From Halodesulfovibrio sp. (GTDB taxonomy: Bacteria > Desulfobacterota > Desulfovibrionia > Desulfovibrionales > Desulfovibrionaceae): a DNA stretch of 38,000 bases. Under the pieces are notes generated by a model. That model saw only the letters and a program-made list of their open reading frames with translations, did not search any database and was not told the DNA's origin. Location: NCBI RefSeq assembly GCF_025210605.1, contig NZ_JAOARI010000034.1, positions 1 to 38,000 on the forward strand, read 5' to 3'. This document shows, piece by piece, positions 23,562 through 31,288 of this stretch. Position numbers and translations under genes: made by a program. The stretch's first letter is position 1. Each line of letters begins with the position of its first letter.

Positions 23562-24761
23562 CATAAAAGCCTGAAACCCACGGGAGACGCCACTTTGCTA
23601 ACAGAATCAAAAATACGAAACCTCAAACCGGAAGCGAAAACAAAACGCTATTTCGATGGGCACGGCCTGTATTTGAAAGTCCGAAAGAATGGTTCTAAAT
23701 ACTGGCGCTGGAAGTATCGTTTTGGTGGAAAAGAAAAGCTACTTGCCTTCGGAGTGTACCCAACAGTCACGCTCAAGGCTGCACGCTTTAAACGAGACGA
23801 CGCCCGCAGAACGCTACTCTCCGGTGCCGACTCCGCCATTGTCAAAAATCAACAAACCACCGCGCCAACCTTTCAAGCAATAGCCGAGCAATGGCTTGCA
23901 CGCCAAACGCACTGGGCAGCAAACCATCGACGCACAGTTGTACTACGACTCCACAAGGCCATCTACAATACTATTGGCTCCGTCCCAATAACAGAATTGC
24001 AGCCTATCGATTTTCTCACAGCGTTACGGCGCATTGAAAGCAGAGGCTCGCACGTGACTGCGCACAAGGTTAAGGGCGTATGTTCGCAGATATGCCGTTT
24101 TGCGGTCGCAGCTTGCATAATTCCAAGCGATCCCACCCGCGACCTTAAAGGAGCGCTTACAACGCCTACACACGGTAAATTTTCTGCATTCACCACACCG
24201 CAGCAAGCCGGAGAAGTTATGCGCGCCCTTCGCAGCTACAACGGCTATGTTGTTTCAAAATTTGCTCTGCTACTTACCGCCTATACTTTTCCCAGACAAA
24301 AGGAGCTGCGCCACGCTGAGTGGACTGAAATAGATCTGCAGCGCGCTCTATGGATAGCACCCGCAGAAAAAATGAAAATGAAACGCGAACACGTTGTGCC
24401 GCTCTCCACCCAGTCGCTCGACCTGATCCGCACGCTGCAAACAGTCACCGGTGGTGGCAAATATCTTTTTCCATCTGTTCGCACAGCATCGCGCCCTATG
24501 AGTGAAGCAACTTGCTTGGCTGCCCTACGCCGTATGAGATTTACTAAAGAAGAAATAACAGCGCATGGCTTTCGCGCCATGGCATCGTCAATTTTGAATG
24601 AAGCAGGCTACAATCCAGATGTAATAGAAATGCAGCTGGCGCATGCTCCGGCTAACAAAATTCGTGCAGCATACAACCGCGCTCAGTACCTGCCAGAGCG
24701 ATGCAAATTAATGCAAGACTGGGCAGACATGTTAGACGCCTTCGAATCGCAGGAAAGCTAG
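23535..24761 (+). CDS. int: P4-type tyrosine integrase (408 aa)
   Basis: N-terminal arm-binding domain (TESKIRNLKPEAKTKRYFDG, DUF4102-like), then core-binding helices and the catalytic domain: Arg254 in FPRQKEL, a Lys in KMKMKREHV, His344-x-x-Arg347 (HGFRAM), His370 (LAHAP) and Tyr380 (AAYNRAQY), all present. Family members integrate at tRNA 3' ends, which fits the tRNA-Ser fragment 150 bases away. ATG 23535 is the longest start but has no clear ribosome site; a TTG at 23595 with GGGAG nine bases upstream is a credible alternative. Apparently intact. Confidence 0.9.
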   Translation: MLKILGVHFHKSLKPTGDATLLTESKIRNLKPEAKTKRYFDGHGLYLKVRKNGSKYWRWKYRFGGKEKLLAFGVYPTVTLKAARFKRDDARRTLLSGADSAIVKNQQTTAPTFQAIAEQWLARQTHWAANHRRTVVLRLHKAIYNTIGSVPITELQPIDFLTALRRIESRGSHVTAHKVKGVCSQICRFAVAACIIPSDPTRDLKGALTTPTHGKFSAFTTPQQAGEVMRALRSYNGYVVSKFALLLTAYTFPRQKELRHAEWTEIDLQRALWIAPAEKMKMKREHVVPLSTQSLDLIRTLQTVTGGGKYLFPSVRTASRPMSEATCLAALRRMRFTKEEITAHGFRAMASSILNEAGYNPDVIEMQLAHAPANKIRAAYNRAQYLPERCKLMQDWADMLDAFESQES

Positions 24762-24852
24762 GCTAGATGCGGCATTGCAGGCAGCGAATAGAAACACGCT
24801 TGCATAGCGCATTTCTGTTTGTGGCTTGAAGATTCAAACAAAAAAACAAGAC

Positions 24853-24888
24853 AAGCTCATAACTTTCGGCAAGTTATGAGCTTTTTCT
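24853..24888 (+). terminator. rho-independent terminator after integrase
   Basis: AAGCTCATAACTT and AAGTTATGAGCTT form a perfect 13-base stem around TCGGC, followed by a T-rich run. It ends integrase transcription. The rest of 24762-25203 has no supported gene, only repeated TTGCA motifs noted separately. Confidence 0.9.
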
Positions 24889-24911
24889 TTTATCGCAAGC
24901 AGTTGACTCTT

Positions 24912-25018
24912 TTGCACTACTTGGCAAAACATTGCAAAAAGTGCAATTGGCTATTCCATCATAAAACCCAGTACTGGCGGGCTCTGGCACACTGTTTTGC
25001 ACCCTTCGCTAATTGCAA
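24912..25018. repeat. cluster of TTGCAC/TTGCAA motifs
   Basis: TTGCACT (24912) and AGTGCAA (24940) are inverted around a 21-base spacer, with further ATTGCAA (24931), TTGCAC (24997) and TTGCAA (25013) copies. They sit in the gap between integrase and the next rightward gene. They could be a binding-site array for an excisionase or repressor, or chance in AT-rich DNA. I have no match to a known operator. Confidence 0.25.
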
Positions 25019-25203
25019 AAAAATGACAAAAAAATGCTCGAAGGCGGGAGCGAAGGAGTGTTTTTGATTCTAAGATATACTTTTTTCACTTACATCTCGA
25101 CACCCTATTGCACAGATCCCTCAAAAAGCGCACAGTCCCTTGCTGCATACATGCTTTAACATTCTACGCTGGCAACTCACGCTACTACGAGGGACAAATA
25201 ATT

Positions 25204-26019
25204 ATGACATTATCAACGCCATCACTTCCGAAGACTAAAGCCGACACATCATACGACTCAGAATTAATGAAACTTTCTCACTATCAAAAGTATCCAAATA
25301 TGATTCCTTGGATTGGTGAATATTACTCTTCTTTTTCTCCCAAGATATTTGTCATTGGCGAGAGCCATTATTTAGACAAAGGTGATACATATCACCATGC
25401 TGCTGAAGATTGGTATGCTGGTATTCCAATTGAAAAACGTGCTAACAAAGGTTGGTACAGCACTAGAGAAATCATCGGGTCAAATGTTGAAAAAATAGCC
25501 AATAACGGCAAGTGGAGACTGAAATCTCATTCTATTTATCGCAATATTGATTCAGCTCTAAAAGAATTTATTCCAGCATTAACCTACACTCCTTCAGCAT
25601 TTACCCATATTGCGTTTATGAACTACTTTCAACGCCCCGCTCAAGTTACTGGTGACTCGATTAAGGTCACCGAACTCGACAGGAAAATTAGCTATGATGT
25701 TTGCTTAACAGTTGCCAAGCAACTTCGCCCAGACCTTATTGTTTTTACAAGCTCTCTTGCATTTAGAACCGCAAAAAAATCTGGATTCATAAATGAGCTA
25801 GCTGACAACGGGGCACTTGTCGGTGCTGTCCCTCATCCTAGTTGCCCGTGGTGGTATCGAAAAAATAAAAAAGGTCTTACGGGAAAAGAAAAATTTAAAA
25901 ACTACTTAGATCAAGGTAGGGGACTTTTCATTTGCTTTCTCTTTCTATTCAGTAATCCGTTCTCCCGCTCCATCAAAATGGGCGGCGGCATCGTCTACGG
26001 CTTTTTCCATGCTTTTTAG
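25204..26019 (+). CDS. uracil-DNA-glycosylase-fold-like protein, disrupted 3' end (271 aa)
   Basis: ATG 25204 is preceded by GAGGGA; a frame further left lacks support. Motif order resembles the UDG superfamily: FVIGESHYL (52-57, the water-activating/phosphate loop position), AFMNYFQRP (138-145), QLRPDLIVFTSSLAF (173-187) and VPHPSCPWW (209-217, HPS-type loop). The region around 220-237 (RKNKKGLTGKEKFKNYL) continues the domain. From residue ~248 the frame is the antisense of the gene at 25945-26133, so the natural C-terminus may be lost. Function as a glycosylase is unproven; a distant homologue with another role is equally possible. Confidence 0.6.
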   Translation: MTLSTPSLPKTKADTSYDSELMKLSHYQKYPNMIPWIGEYYSSFSPKIFVIGESHYLDKGDTYHHAAEDWYAGIPIEKRANKGWYSTREIIGSNVEKIANNGKWRLKSHSIYRNIDSALKEFIPALTYTPSAFTHIAFMNYFQRPAQVTGDSIKVTELDRKISYDVCLTVAKQLRPDLIVFTSSLAFRTAKKSGFINELADNGALVGAVPHPSCPWWYRKNKKGLTGKEKFKNYLDQGRGLFICFLFLFSNPFSRSIKMGGGIVYGFFHAF

Positions 26020-26133
26020 GATGAAAATTAGCTCTGGGTACTTATCGCCGAATTCTTCATGCATCATGTTTAGGGAACGGGCGATGTTGTAGAGAGTCAT
26101 TACGTGATCTGTTTGCTCTACTTGCTGACTCAT
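25945..26133 (-). CDS. small acidic helical phage protein (62 aa)
   Basis: Start ATG 26133 overlaps the previous stop by four bases (ATGA), so the two genes are translationally coupled. It is a single helical domain with acidic bias (KYPELIFILKSMEKAVDDAA). No named family. Together with the 61-aa gene before it, it forms a little leftward operon of the kind that carries phage regulatory or immunity factors. The 3' end overlaps the tail of the converging UDG-like gene by 75 bases. Confidence 0.6.
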   Translation of the reverse strand: MSQQVEQTDHVMTLYNIARSLNMMHEEFGDKYPELIFILKSMEKAVDDAAAHFDGAGERITE

Positions 26134-26315
26134 GCTGCTACCCTCCGCTCTACGGTGTTAGCGAGCTCGATGAGCTTGTCTGCAATGTAGTCCAGCGCGA
26201 GGCTGCTTTCTGCTGTGGAAGTGTCTTTGCGGATCTGTTGGAGCGTTGCAGCTGCGTCGCGCAGCTCGTCCATGCTTGGAAGCATTCCGGTTGGAATGGT
26301 GGTAGATTGTGCCAT
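26130..26315 (-). CDS. small helical phage protein (61 aa)
   Basis: ATG 26315 has CAGGAG eight bases upstream. The protein is one long amphipathic helix region (MDELRDAAATLQQIRKDTST, then LALDYIADKLIELANTV) with no known motif. Its ribosome site follows directly after the 3' arm of a long inverted repeat (26327-26399), so its translation may be regulated. Coupled to the 62-aa gene downstream. Confidence 0.6.
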   Translation of the reverse strand: MAQSTTIPTGMLPSMDELRDAAATLQQIRKDTSTAESSLALDYIADKLIELANTVERRVAA

Positions 26316-26326
26316 TTGGCAACTCC

Positions 26327-26399
26327 TGAGTGTTGTTTGAGTTTATGAGAAGTTGTCCATAACCAATAAAAAAGGTCGGGAGTTCTCAAACCGCACTCA
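26327..26399 (-). promoter_or_regulatory. leader hairpin ending at the ribosome site of the 61-aa gene
   Basis: Arms 26327-26341 and 26385-26399 are inverted (TGAGTG-TT-GTTTGAG against TGAGTG-CG-GTTTGAG) with two central mismatches and a 43-base loop. In the leftward transcript the 3' arm ends exactly before GGAGTT, the ribosome site of the next gene. A second GGAGTT/AACTCC complementarity lies beside it. Folding would place the ribosome site at the stem base and could switch translation. Inference from sequence only. Confidence 0.5.
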
Positions 26400-26604
26400 G
26401 CACGGCAGAAGGCTTTCCCCTTGCGGGTATTATATGACCTTCGTACTCCCGACCAAAATATTTGGCGAATATGTAATTCAAGATGCTTCCGATCACAAGA
26501 TGCACTATTCCTAGGGACTGTGCATTTTGGTCATTAGACGCAAAAAAAAACCACTTCTTACGGGAGCGGATAAGCCGCTGAGTGTCAAAGGTGTTTGAGA
26601 TCAC
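26386..26604 (-). CDS. leader-region ORF, possibly a small phage regulatory protein (72 aa)
   Basis: GTG 26604 lies within a few bases of the predicted transcription start (promoter 26614-26642), so it may be leaderless, or the frame may not be translated and the RNA may matter instead. The sequence (RSRKKWFFFASNDQNAQSLG, YFGREYEGHIIPARGKPS) is not low complexity and reads like a conserved peptide, but I do not recognise it. Its last codons lie within the 5' arm of the hairpin in front of the 61-aa gene. The layout, a strong promoter with a long leader, recalls P4-type immunity regions. Confidence 0.4.
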   Translation of the reverse strand: MISNTFDTQRLIRSRKKWFFFASNDQNAQSLGIVHLVIGSILNYIFAKYFGREYEGHIIPARGKPSAVLSAV

Positions 26605-26613
26605 CTAGGGGAG

Positions 26614-26642
26614 AATATGCCGAAGTTTGCAAGCAGGGTCAA
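26614..26642 (-). promoter_or_regulatory. sigma70-type promoter for the leftward small-gene block
   Basis: On the minus strand, TTGACC (-35, 26637-26642) and CATATT (-10, 26614-26619) are separated by exactly 17 bases, a good match to the consensus. Transcription would start near 26606 and give a ~290-base leader before the 61-aa gene. Confidence 0.5.
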
Positions 26643-26735
26643 GTAGGAAAGAAATTTCAGGAAACGTAATATGCTATCTTGAAAGAGTTTTTAGAAAGAC
26701 ATACAATTCTCAAAAATCCACTAGGAGCCTTCTCT

Positions 26736-27647
26736 GTGCAATATTCCTTCTTAAATAAAACAAAAATTCTTTTTCTACGAATTACAAAATTTTCAATAGC
26801 TGCGTCACTCATTTTTATCCTCCTAGTACTCCTTAGTGTAATCTCTCCAGATATAAATACTCTTGGTAAGAAAGTGATTACAATAGTAAGTTCAGATGAA
26901 GAGCTTTTAATCTCTATCGTGCTAATATCTTGTGGAATCGTAGGAACATTTTTAGCTTTTTATCAAAATGTTTTTCAACAAGCTGATCTCGAGCGAAAGA
27001 AAGACATCCATATTACATATGCAAAAAACAACAGGCCTGACTCCGAAAAAAGAACAGAACAAACTTCTGAACCATATACTCAGCAATCACTTTTTGACCA
27101 AATATCACAAAGCTTGACTCAACAAGTCTTACTTTTTGATAGAAAAGCTTCGATAATGCTTGAGCAAGGAATTAAAATTGCTATCTCAGGCGTTTTACTT
27201 CTCTTAGCAACAATCATTCTATGGAACTATTTTCTACAATATTTAGGTAGCGCTGCAAGAACAGAACACTTTATAGGGATAGTTTCGTGCAGTTTAGTTT
27301 TTGTTTTTCTTCAAGCACTTGCGGTCTGGTGCTTAAAACAACACAGAGCATACGTTGATGCTTCTCTTTACGTCACCAAAATTCGTTCTATTTTTGAACG
27401 TAAAATGCAGGCTTATCTTTTAATCAAAGAATTTTCTCAAGGTAAAGAAGGCTACCATAAACTACTCGACAATTTCTTAACCGACATTGAATGGCCACCA
27501 GAACCACTAAGCGCAAAACAACAAACTAGCTATGCAAAAGAAGCTGCTGCAACATTAACAGAAGTTACAAAGTCTCTCCGCGTACTTCATGCAGCACACG
27601 ATAAGCCTGCCAGTTCACATCGCAGATATCCTAATCCATCGAGATAA
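26736..27647 (+). CDS. four-TM membrane protein, cargo gene (303 aa)
   Basis: GTG 26736 has AGGAG eight bases before it; a TTG at 26679 would extend the frame by 19 residues but has only a distant AGGAAA. From the GTG, hydrophobic segments lie at about 20-36, 57-76, 146-166 and 180-200, with a polar ~70-residue region between segments 2 and 3 and a polar C-terminal ~100 residues. The C-terminus carries AKQQTSYAKEA, matched by AKQQSSYAL in the next gene. It heads a two-gene operon with the 240-aa gene, 3 bases apart. No family recognised; two pairs of TM segments with cytosolic domains occur in many defence effectors (for example SLATT-type), which is only a suggestion. Confidence 0.65.
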   Translation: MQYSFLNKTKILFLRITKFSIAASLIFILLVLLSVISPDINTLGKKVITIVSSDEELLISIVLISCGIVGTFLAFYQNVFQQADLERKKDIHITYAKNNRPDSEKRTEQTSEPYTQQSLFDQISQSLTQQVLLFDRKASIMLEQGIKIAISGVLLLLATIILWNYFLQYLGSAARTEHFIGIVSCSLVFVFLQALAVWCLKQHRAYVDASLYVTKIRSIFERKMQAYLLIKEFSQGKEGYHKLLDNFLTDIEWPPEPLSAKQQTSYAKEAAATLTEVTKSLRVLHAAHDKPASSHRRYPNPSR

Positions 27648-27650
27648 CTA

Positions 27651-28373
27651 ATGTCGCTAAACTTCATCAAAAAATACTCAGAAATCCTCTGTCTCGGAGG
27701 ATTTCTTCTTTATTGGCTTTGGGATACGAAGATATCGCCTTTCACAATCAACCTTAGCTCCAGCGAATGGGCTAGCCTCGCAAATGCTTCTGCCTCATTA
27801 GTCCTTGCAAGTATTGGTATTTGGGGTGTTAATAGTTGGAAAGGGGAGTACAAACAAAAAGAACAATATAAAGCTGCTGTTAATTTCGGCGAACATGCAA
27901 AAAACTCTGTTGATGCACTCAGACATATTGCGAGTAACTTTTACCTACCACATGAGATACCCAGCGATATGTCAAATTCAGTTGATAGGCATAGTGAGAT
28001 AATTATACATATTTTAAATTCTTATATGACAACATTTAGCAAACTCTATACTTATCTTAACCGCTCTCAAATCGTATTAGGTGATGATGCCAGCAGCATC
28101 TACAATAAAATCCATCAATCGATACATGATATTAAAGAGCATTGCTCAAACCATTACGACATTGGAGAAAACATTAAAATGGTAAGGGCACAGGCAAACA
28201 TTCATGCGCCAGGCATCAGTCTTGAAGCAAAACAGCAAAGCTCCTACGCGCTCATTCGAGAGCTTGAAGATAAAAAACGCCTACTAAGAAAAAATTTCTT
28301 TAAAGAACTAAAAGAAGAAATTGCTATCATCCAAAATTTAATCGATAAACTATTAGCAGAAAATACAATTTAA
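27651..28373 (+). CDS. two-TM membrane protein, cargo gene (240 aa)
   Basis: ATG 27651 follows the previous stop by three bases. Hydrophobic segments at about 9-24 and 43-61, then a soluble helical region of ~175 residues with coiled-coil character at the end (ELEDKKRLLRKNFF, KEEIAIIQNLIDKL). A shared AKQQ-S/T-SYA stretch near residue 190 links it to the preceding gene. It ends before a clean terminator. Likely acts with the upstream membrane protein; cargo function unknown. Confidence 0.65.
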   Translation: MSLNFIKKYSEILCLGGFLLYWLWDTKISPFTINLSSSEWASLANASASLVLASIGIWGVNSWKGEYKQKEQYKAAVNFGEHAKNSVDALRHIASNFYLPHEIPSDMSNSVDRHSEIIIHILNSYMTTFSKLYTYLNRSQIVLGDDASSIYNKIHQSIHDIKEHCSNHYDIGENIKMVRAQANIHAPGISLEAKQQSSYALIRELEDKKRLLRKNFFKELKEEIAIIQNLIDKLLAENTI

Positions 28374-28377
28374 AATG

Positions 28378-28413
28378 AAACCTCCCGCCTCATTGAGACG
28401 GGAGGTTTTTTAT
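28378..28413 (+). terminator. rho-independent terminator after the membrane operon
   Basis: AAACCTCCCGCCTC and GAGACGGGAGGTTT pair with one mismatch around ATT, followed by a run of T. It ends the two-gene membrane operon. Confidence 0.9.
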
Positions 28414-28509
28414 TTTTAACATCAAATTTTAAACCGATGCCCACATCTAGATTATCTGAGACTCAAGGGGAACCAGTTCAACTAAGCTTAAAATAATACA
28501 AGTGACAAA

Positions 28510-29334
28510 CTACTCACCACGCTCAATTGAAGACAACCCTTCATTAATCCTTGTCATAAATTGACCACTCATGTGAGGTTTATACTCTGTACGTCTTTTA
28601 CTGTCTGCAAGGGCAACAGTATCTTTAAATGCATCAACTCTTACTGAGTCAATATAGTTATACAGGTCAACTTCAGCACCATTATTTGCATCAATTAACA
28701 ATTTTATAGCATTAAAACTGCTCATCAAAACAGGATGCATCTTTTCGAGCGCTTTAGGGTTATGAGAAAGCATAAAAGCCCATCGTGCCCTTGTAGATGT
28801 ATGACTTTTAGCAACAGCAACGTTATAGGTATCAAGACCTTGCATTTCATAAACAAAAATATTTATCGCCTTACGAAGTTCCTTAACATGCTCGCGACGC
28901 GCTTTTAACTGACGTTGTTTTTTACGCTCTGCTCTTGCATGCTCTTCTTGCCTTGACTGAGCATTACGGTTTTTCTCATTTTCATCTTTTTTAAACGTAC
29001 GCTCCTTCGAGTTCTCCTCAATAATAAGGGCTCGGTCCTTCGCATTCTCTTCTATTGTTAATGCTCGGTCTTTCGCGCTCTCTTCAACAAAAGCCCCACG
29101 GTTCTTTCCACCTTCTTCCACGGTTAACGCTCGATCTTTGGCATTCTCTTCAATAATTACGGCTCGATCTTTAGCATTTTCCTCGATAGTTAACGCACGC
29201 CCCTTCGCATTCTCTTCTGCAGCAAGTAATTGAGCCGCTTTCGCTCGTGGTGCGACATGTACCACTTCCAGATAGTAATTACCAACGACAGCTGCAATAA
29301 TCGCTACTAAGCATGAAACTAAAATTTTTTTCAT
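28510..29334 (-). CDS. membrane-anchored protein with eight 11-residue repeats (274 aa)
   Basis: ATG 29334 has AAGGAG five bases upstream. Residues ~4-18 (ILVSCLVAIIAAVVG) form a signal anchor. Residues 40-127 are eight tandem 11-residue units of the form EENAKDRALTI, the hendecad spacing of right-handed coiled coils. A basic, Arg/Gln-rich linker (128-155) leads to a helical C-terminal domain (~155-274). The protein would be a stalk projecting from the membrane. Function unknown; no catalytic motif. Lies between the membrane operon and the gpV gene, transcribed leftward, a cargo position. Confidence 0.7.
   Translation of the reverse strand: MKKILVSCLVAIIAAVVGNYYLEVVHVAPRAKAAQLLAAEENAKGRALTIEENAKDRAVIIEENAKDRALTVEEGGKNRGAFVEESAKDRALTIEENAKDRALIIEENSKERTFKKDENEKNRNAQSRQEEHARAERKKQRQLKARREHVKELRKAINIFVYEMQGLDTYNVAVAKSHTSTRARWAFMLSHNPKALEKMHPVLMSSFNAIKLLIDANNGAEVDLYNYIDSVRVDAFKDTVALADSKRRTEYKPHMSGQFMTRINEGLSSIERGE
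28954..29217 (-). repeat. 33-bp tandem repeats (8 copies) coding hendecads
   Basis: Eight successive 33-base units encode EENAKxRALxI-type repeats. The units differ by several bases each at the DNA level, so they are old duplications rather than a fresh microsatellite. The register keeps Ala at position 4, Arg at 7 and hydrophobic residues at 9 and 11. Confidence 0.75.
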
Positions 29335-29423
29335 CAATTCTCCTTTGAAAGAATAATATTAGAGATCAAGGGGAGAATATTACCTAACCTTCAATCAATG
29401 CAATACTTTTACTTATAACTGTT

Positions 29424-30599
29424 TTACCCCCTAATCCCCTCAACACGCTCCCGACACTCTTCAACCCTCTCCCCATATCCTGCAATTGCTCCGCTCTGAT
29501 GCGGTGCGTTCGCAGTGCTGCCGGATACTGGGTGCGTGTGACTGGCTAGTACCATTGCGAGGTCATGCAGCGCCTTCCACACCTTATCCATTTCATCCAA
29601 CAGCGATACGCCACCAGCTGCGCCGCTGCTTCCAATTTTAATCTTTGGCGCGGCTATGGTGAACACGCTCCCTGCAGAGTGGGTGGTTGTCGATTTCGAC
29701 GCCACAGAATGCGCGCCGCCGACTGTTACATCGCTATTACCTTCTATAGACTGCGTAGCGTTGCCGCTGATCTGCTGCGTGGAGTTGCCGCCGATTGATT
29801 CTGTACTGGTTCCGGCGATGGTCTGGGTAAAGTTTTGCCCGACGGTATTGGAGTCTGAACCTGCTATGTTGCTTGTTCGGCTGCCCTTCACTTCTGTTTG
29901 ATGATCTTTGCCGATGCCCTCGCGCTTATTGTCTGCCACTATGCAGCGTAGATCACGGGCTGTGGTCAAATTCAGGCTATCCACGGCTGCTATATTTGCT
30001 CGCCCGCCAGATGTAATATTCATGGCACCCAGAGCTTCTAGCGTCTTTACGCCGCCGACTTCTTCAGTGCTATTTTCTGCAATGGTTCGCACCTCTCGCG
30101 AAAGCTCATCTACTGCTTCCACACAGCGTCGCACGTGGCGCAGGCTTTCATCCGTTATCGCAGCCTCACTGGTTCGCAGCCAGTTTCCTTGCGTATCCGC
30201 ACTCTGGTAGACTGTGGCAGACTGTTGCCAACGCAAGTCGCCGTTAGTTAACTGTGGTAGAGAAAGCCCCATGGGGTAGATTTGACGAATCACCGGATGA
30301 TCGGCTCTACCATAGGCAAAGCCCAGAACAACCAGCGCGCCTGCTTCTGGAAACGCAAACAGACCAGACTCCATGCCTGCACCTACTGGCACCGGCAGCG
30401 GTACAGCCTCGTAAATGGGGAAGGCTTTATCACGCGCACCTTCCGGCGTCAGAATCTCTACATCCACCGCATATCGAGGTCTAAACCGCTCGCTCGTGCC
30501 ACCTTGCTCCGGAGCATCACACACCTTTACCACCCGCGCATATCGATCAAGATGCAGCCCTGCTGTCAGTTCTGGAAAAGTTCGCAGCACCACGCGCAT
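29424..30599 (-). CDS. V: phage baseplate spike protein, gpV-like (391 aa)
   Basis: The ATG at 30599 overlaps the gpD-like stop (TAATG); a frame five codons longer starts with GTG inside that gene. N-terminal ~120 residues form an OB-like domain (VDVEILTPEGARDKAFPIYE, PLPVPVGAGMESGLFAFP), then a repetitive beta-helix (NIAGSDSNTVGQNF, TIAGTSTESIGGNSTQQISG), and a C-terminal HTHPVSG motif: the His-x-His that binds iron in spike tips. This is the membrane-piercing central spike of contractile tails. It is the most downstream tail gene left; W, J and I are absent. Confidence 0.8.
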   Translation of the reverse strand: MRVVLRTFPELTAGLHLDRYARVVKVCDAPEQGGTSERFRPRYAVDVEILTPEGARDKAFPIYEAVPLPVPVGAGMESGLFAFPEAGALVVLGFAYGRADHPVIRQIYPMGLSLPQLTNGDLRWQQSATVYQSADTQGNWLRTSEAAITDESLRHVRRCVEAVDELSREVRTIAENSTEEVGGVKTLEALGAMNITSGGRANIAAVDSLNLTTARDLRCIVADNKREGIGKDHQTEVKGSRTSNIAGSDSNTVGQNFTQTIAGTSTESIGGNSTQQISGNATQSIEGNSDVTVGGAHSVASKSTTTHSAGSVFTIAAPKIKIGSSGAAGGVSLLDEMDKVWKALHDLAMVLASHTHPVSGSTANAPHQSGAIAGYGERVEECRERVEGIRG

Positions 30600-31288
30600 T
30601 ATGAGTTCTCGCACTGAATCACCATTTCATGCCCTGTTAACTGGAGTGATGTGAGGCGCTGCCCGTTGAGCAACACACCCGCACGGAGCGCAGGAATTGC
30701 CGGAAGTACTTTTGCGCCGGCTGCTGTGACGCCCGTAAAAAACTTTTCTTCTATATCCACTGATCGCGATGCCCAGCAGCTATGCTGCCATGAGCCTACA
30801 AAGACGGAACCATCCGGTTGCGGCTGCCAGAAATAGTCCTCTATGCCGAACACAACCCCGAGCTGATCCATGCCATGGTAGCCGCTACCGAGTGTTTGAA
30901 AATGCGGAATGCGGCGCGTTGCGTACGGCTGCTCCGGAACTGTGAAGGCGAGATTTGTTTTGTCGCTGTAGGCGCACAGCACATCGTGCAAGGTGGGGTG
31001 GCGCAAGCTTACGGGAAGTTGAAAACTGAGGGCGGCTGCCATTTCTCTGCAAAAAATCTTTTGTGTGGCAGCATCTACCGTGTGACTGTTTTCAATGTAG
31101 CCGGAGAAAAATAGCTGATCTTTGTTCTGGTTCGAATAGCCAAGCCGCAGCTGCACTATGCCGCTAAGCGGTTTTACCGACTGCACACGAAACAAAGCGC
31201 GACCGGAAGTGTTGGTTTCCAGCCGCACATCATCTTCCACCAGATCAAACAGCTTACCGCCAATGTAGAGAGACTTGCGCAGCTTCAT
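30599..31288 (-). CDS. D: tail hub protein, gpD-like, short form (229 aa)
   Basis: Between gpV and the baseplate protein. The N-terminal ~85 residues are a beta domain, followed by a PHFQTLGSGYHGMDQLGVVFGIEDYFWQPQPD stretch (split in two here) that is common in late-control D/hub proteins. Length is well below P2 gpD (~390), so it is either a short hub family or has lost part. Start ATG 31288 overlaps the previous gene by four bases. Confidence 0.6.
   Translation of the reverse strand: MKLRKSLYIGGKLFDLVEDDVRLETNTSGRALFRVQSVKPLSGIVQLRLGYSNQNKDQLFFSGYIENSHTVDAATQKIFCREMAAALSFQLPVSLRHPTLHDVLCAYSDKTNLAFTVPEQPYATRRIPHFQTLGSGYHGMDQLGVVFGIEDYFWQPQPDGSVFVGSWQHSCWASRSVDIEEKFFTGVTAAGAKVLPAIPALRAGVLLNGQRLTSLQLTGHEMVIQCENS

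Noticed and set aside
24819..25067. 82-codon frame after the integrase
   Set aside because: It runs through a strong terminator and repeated TTGCA motifs and has no ribosome site.
28954..29217. 33-bp periodic repeats looked like a CRISPR array
   Set aside because: The units are contiguous without spacers, in frame and encode 11-residue protein repeats.
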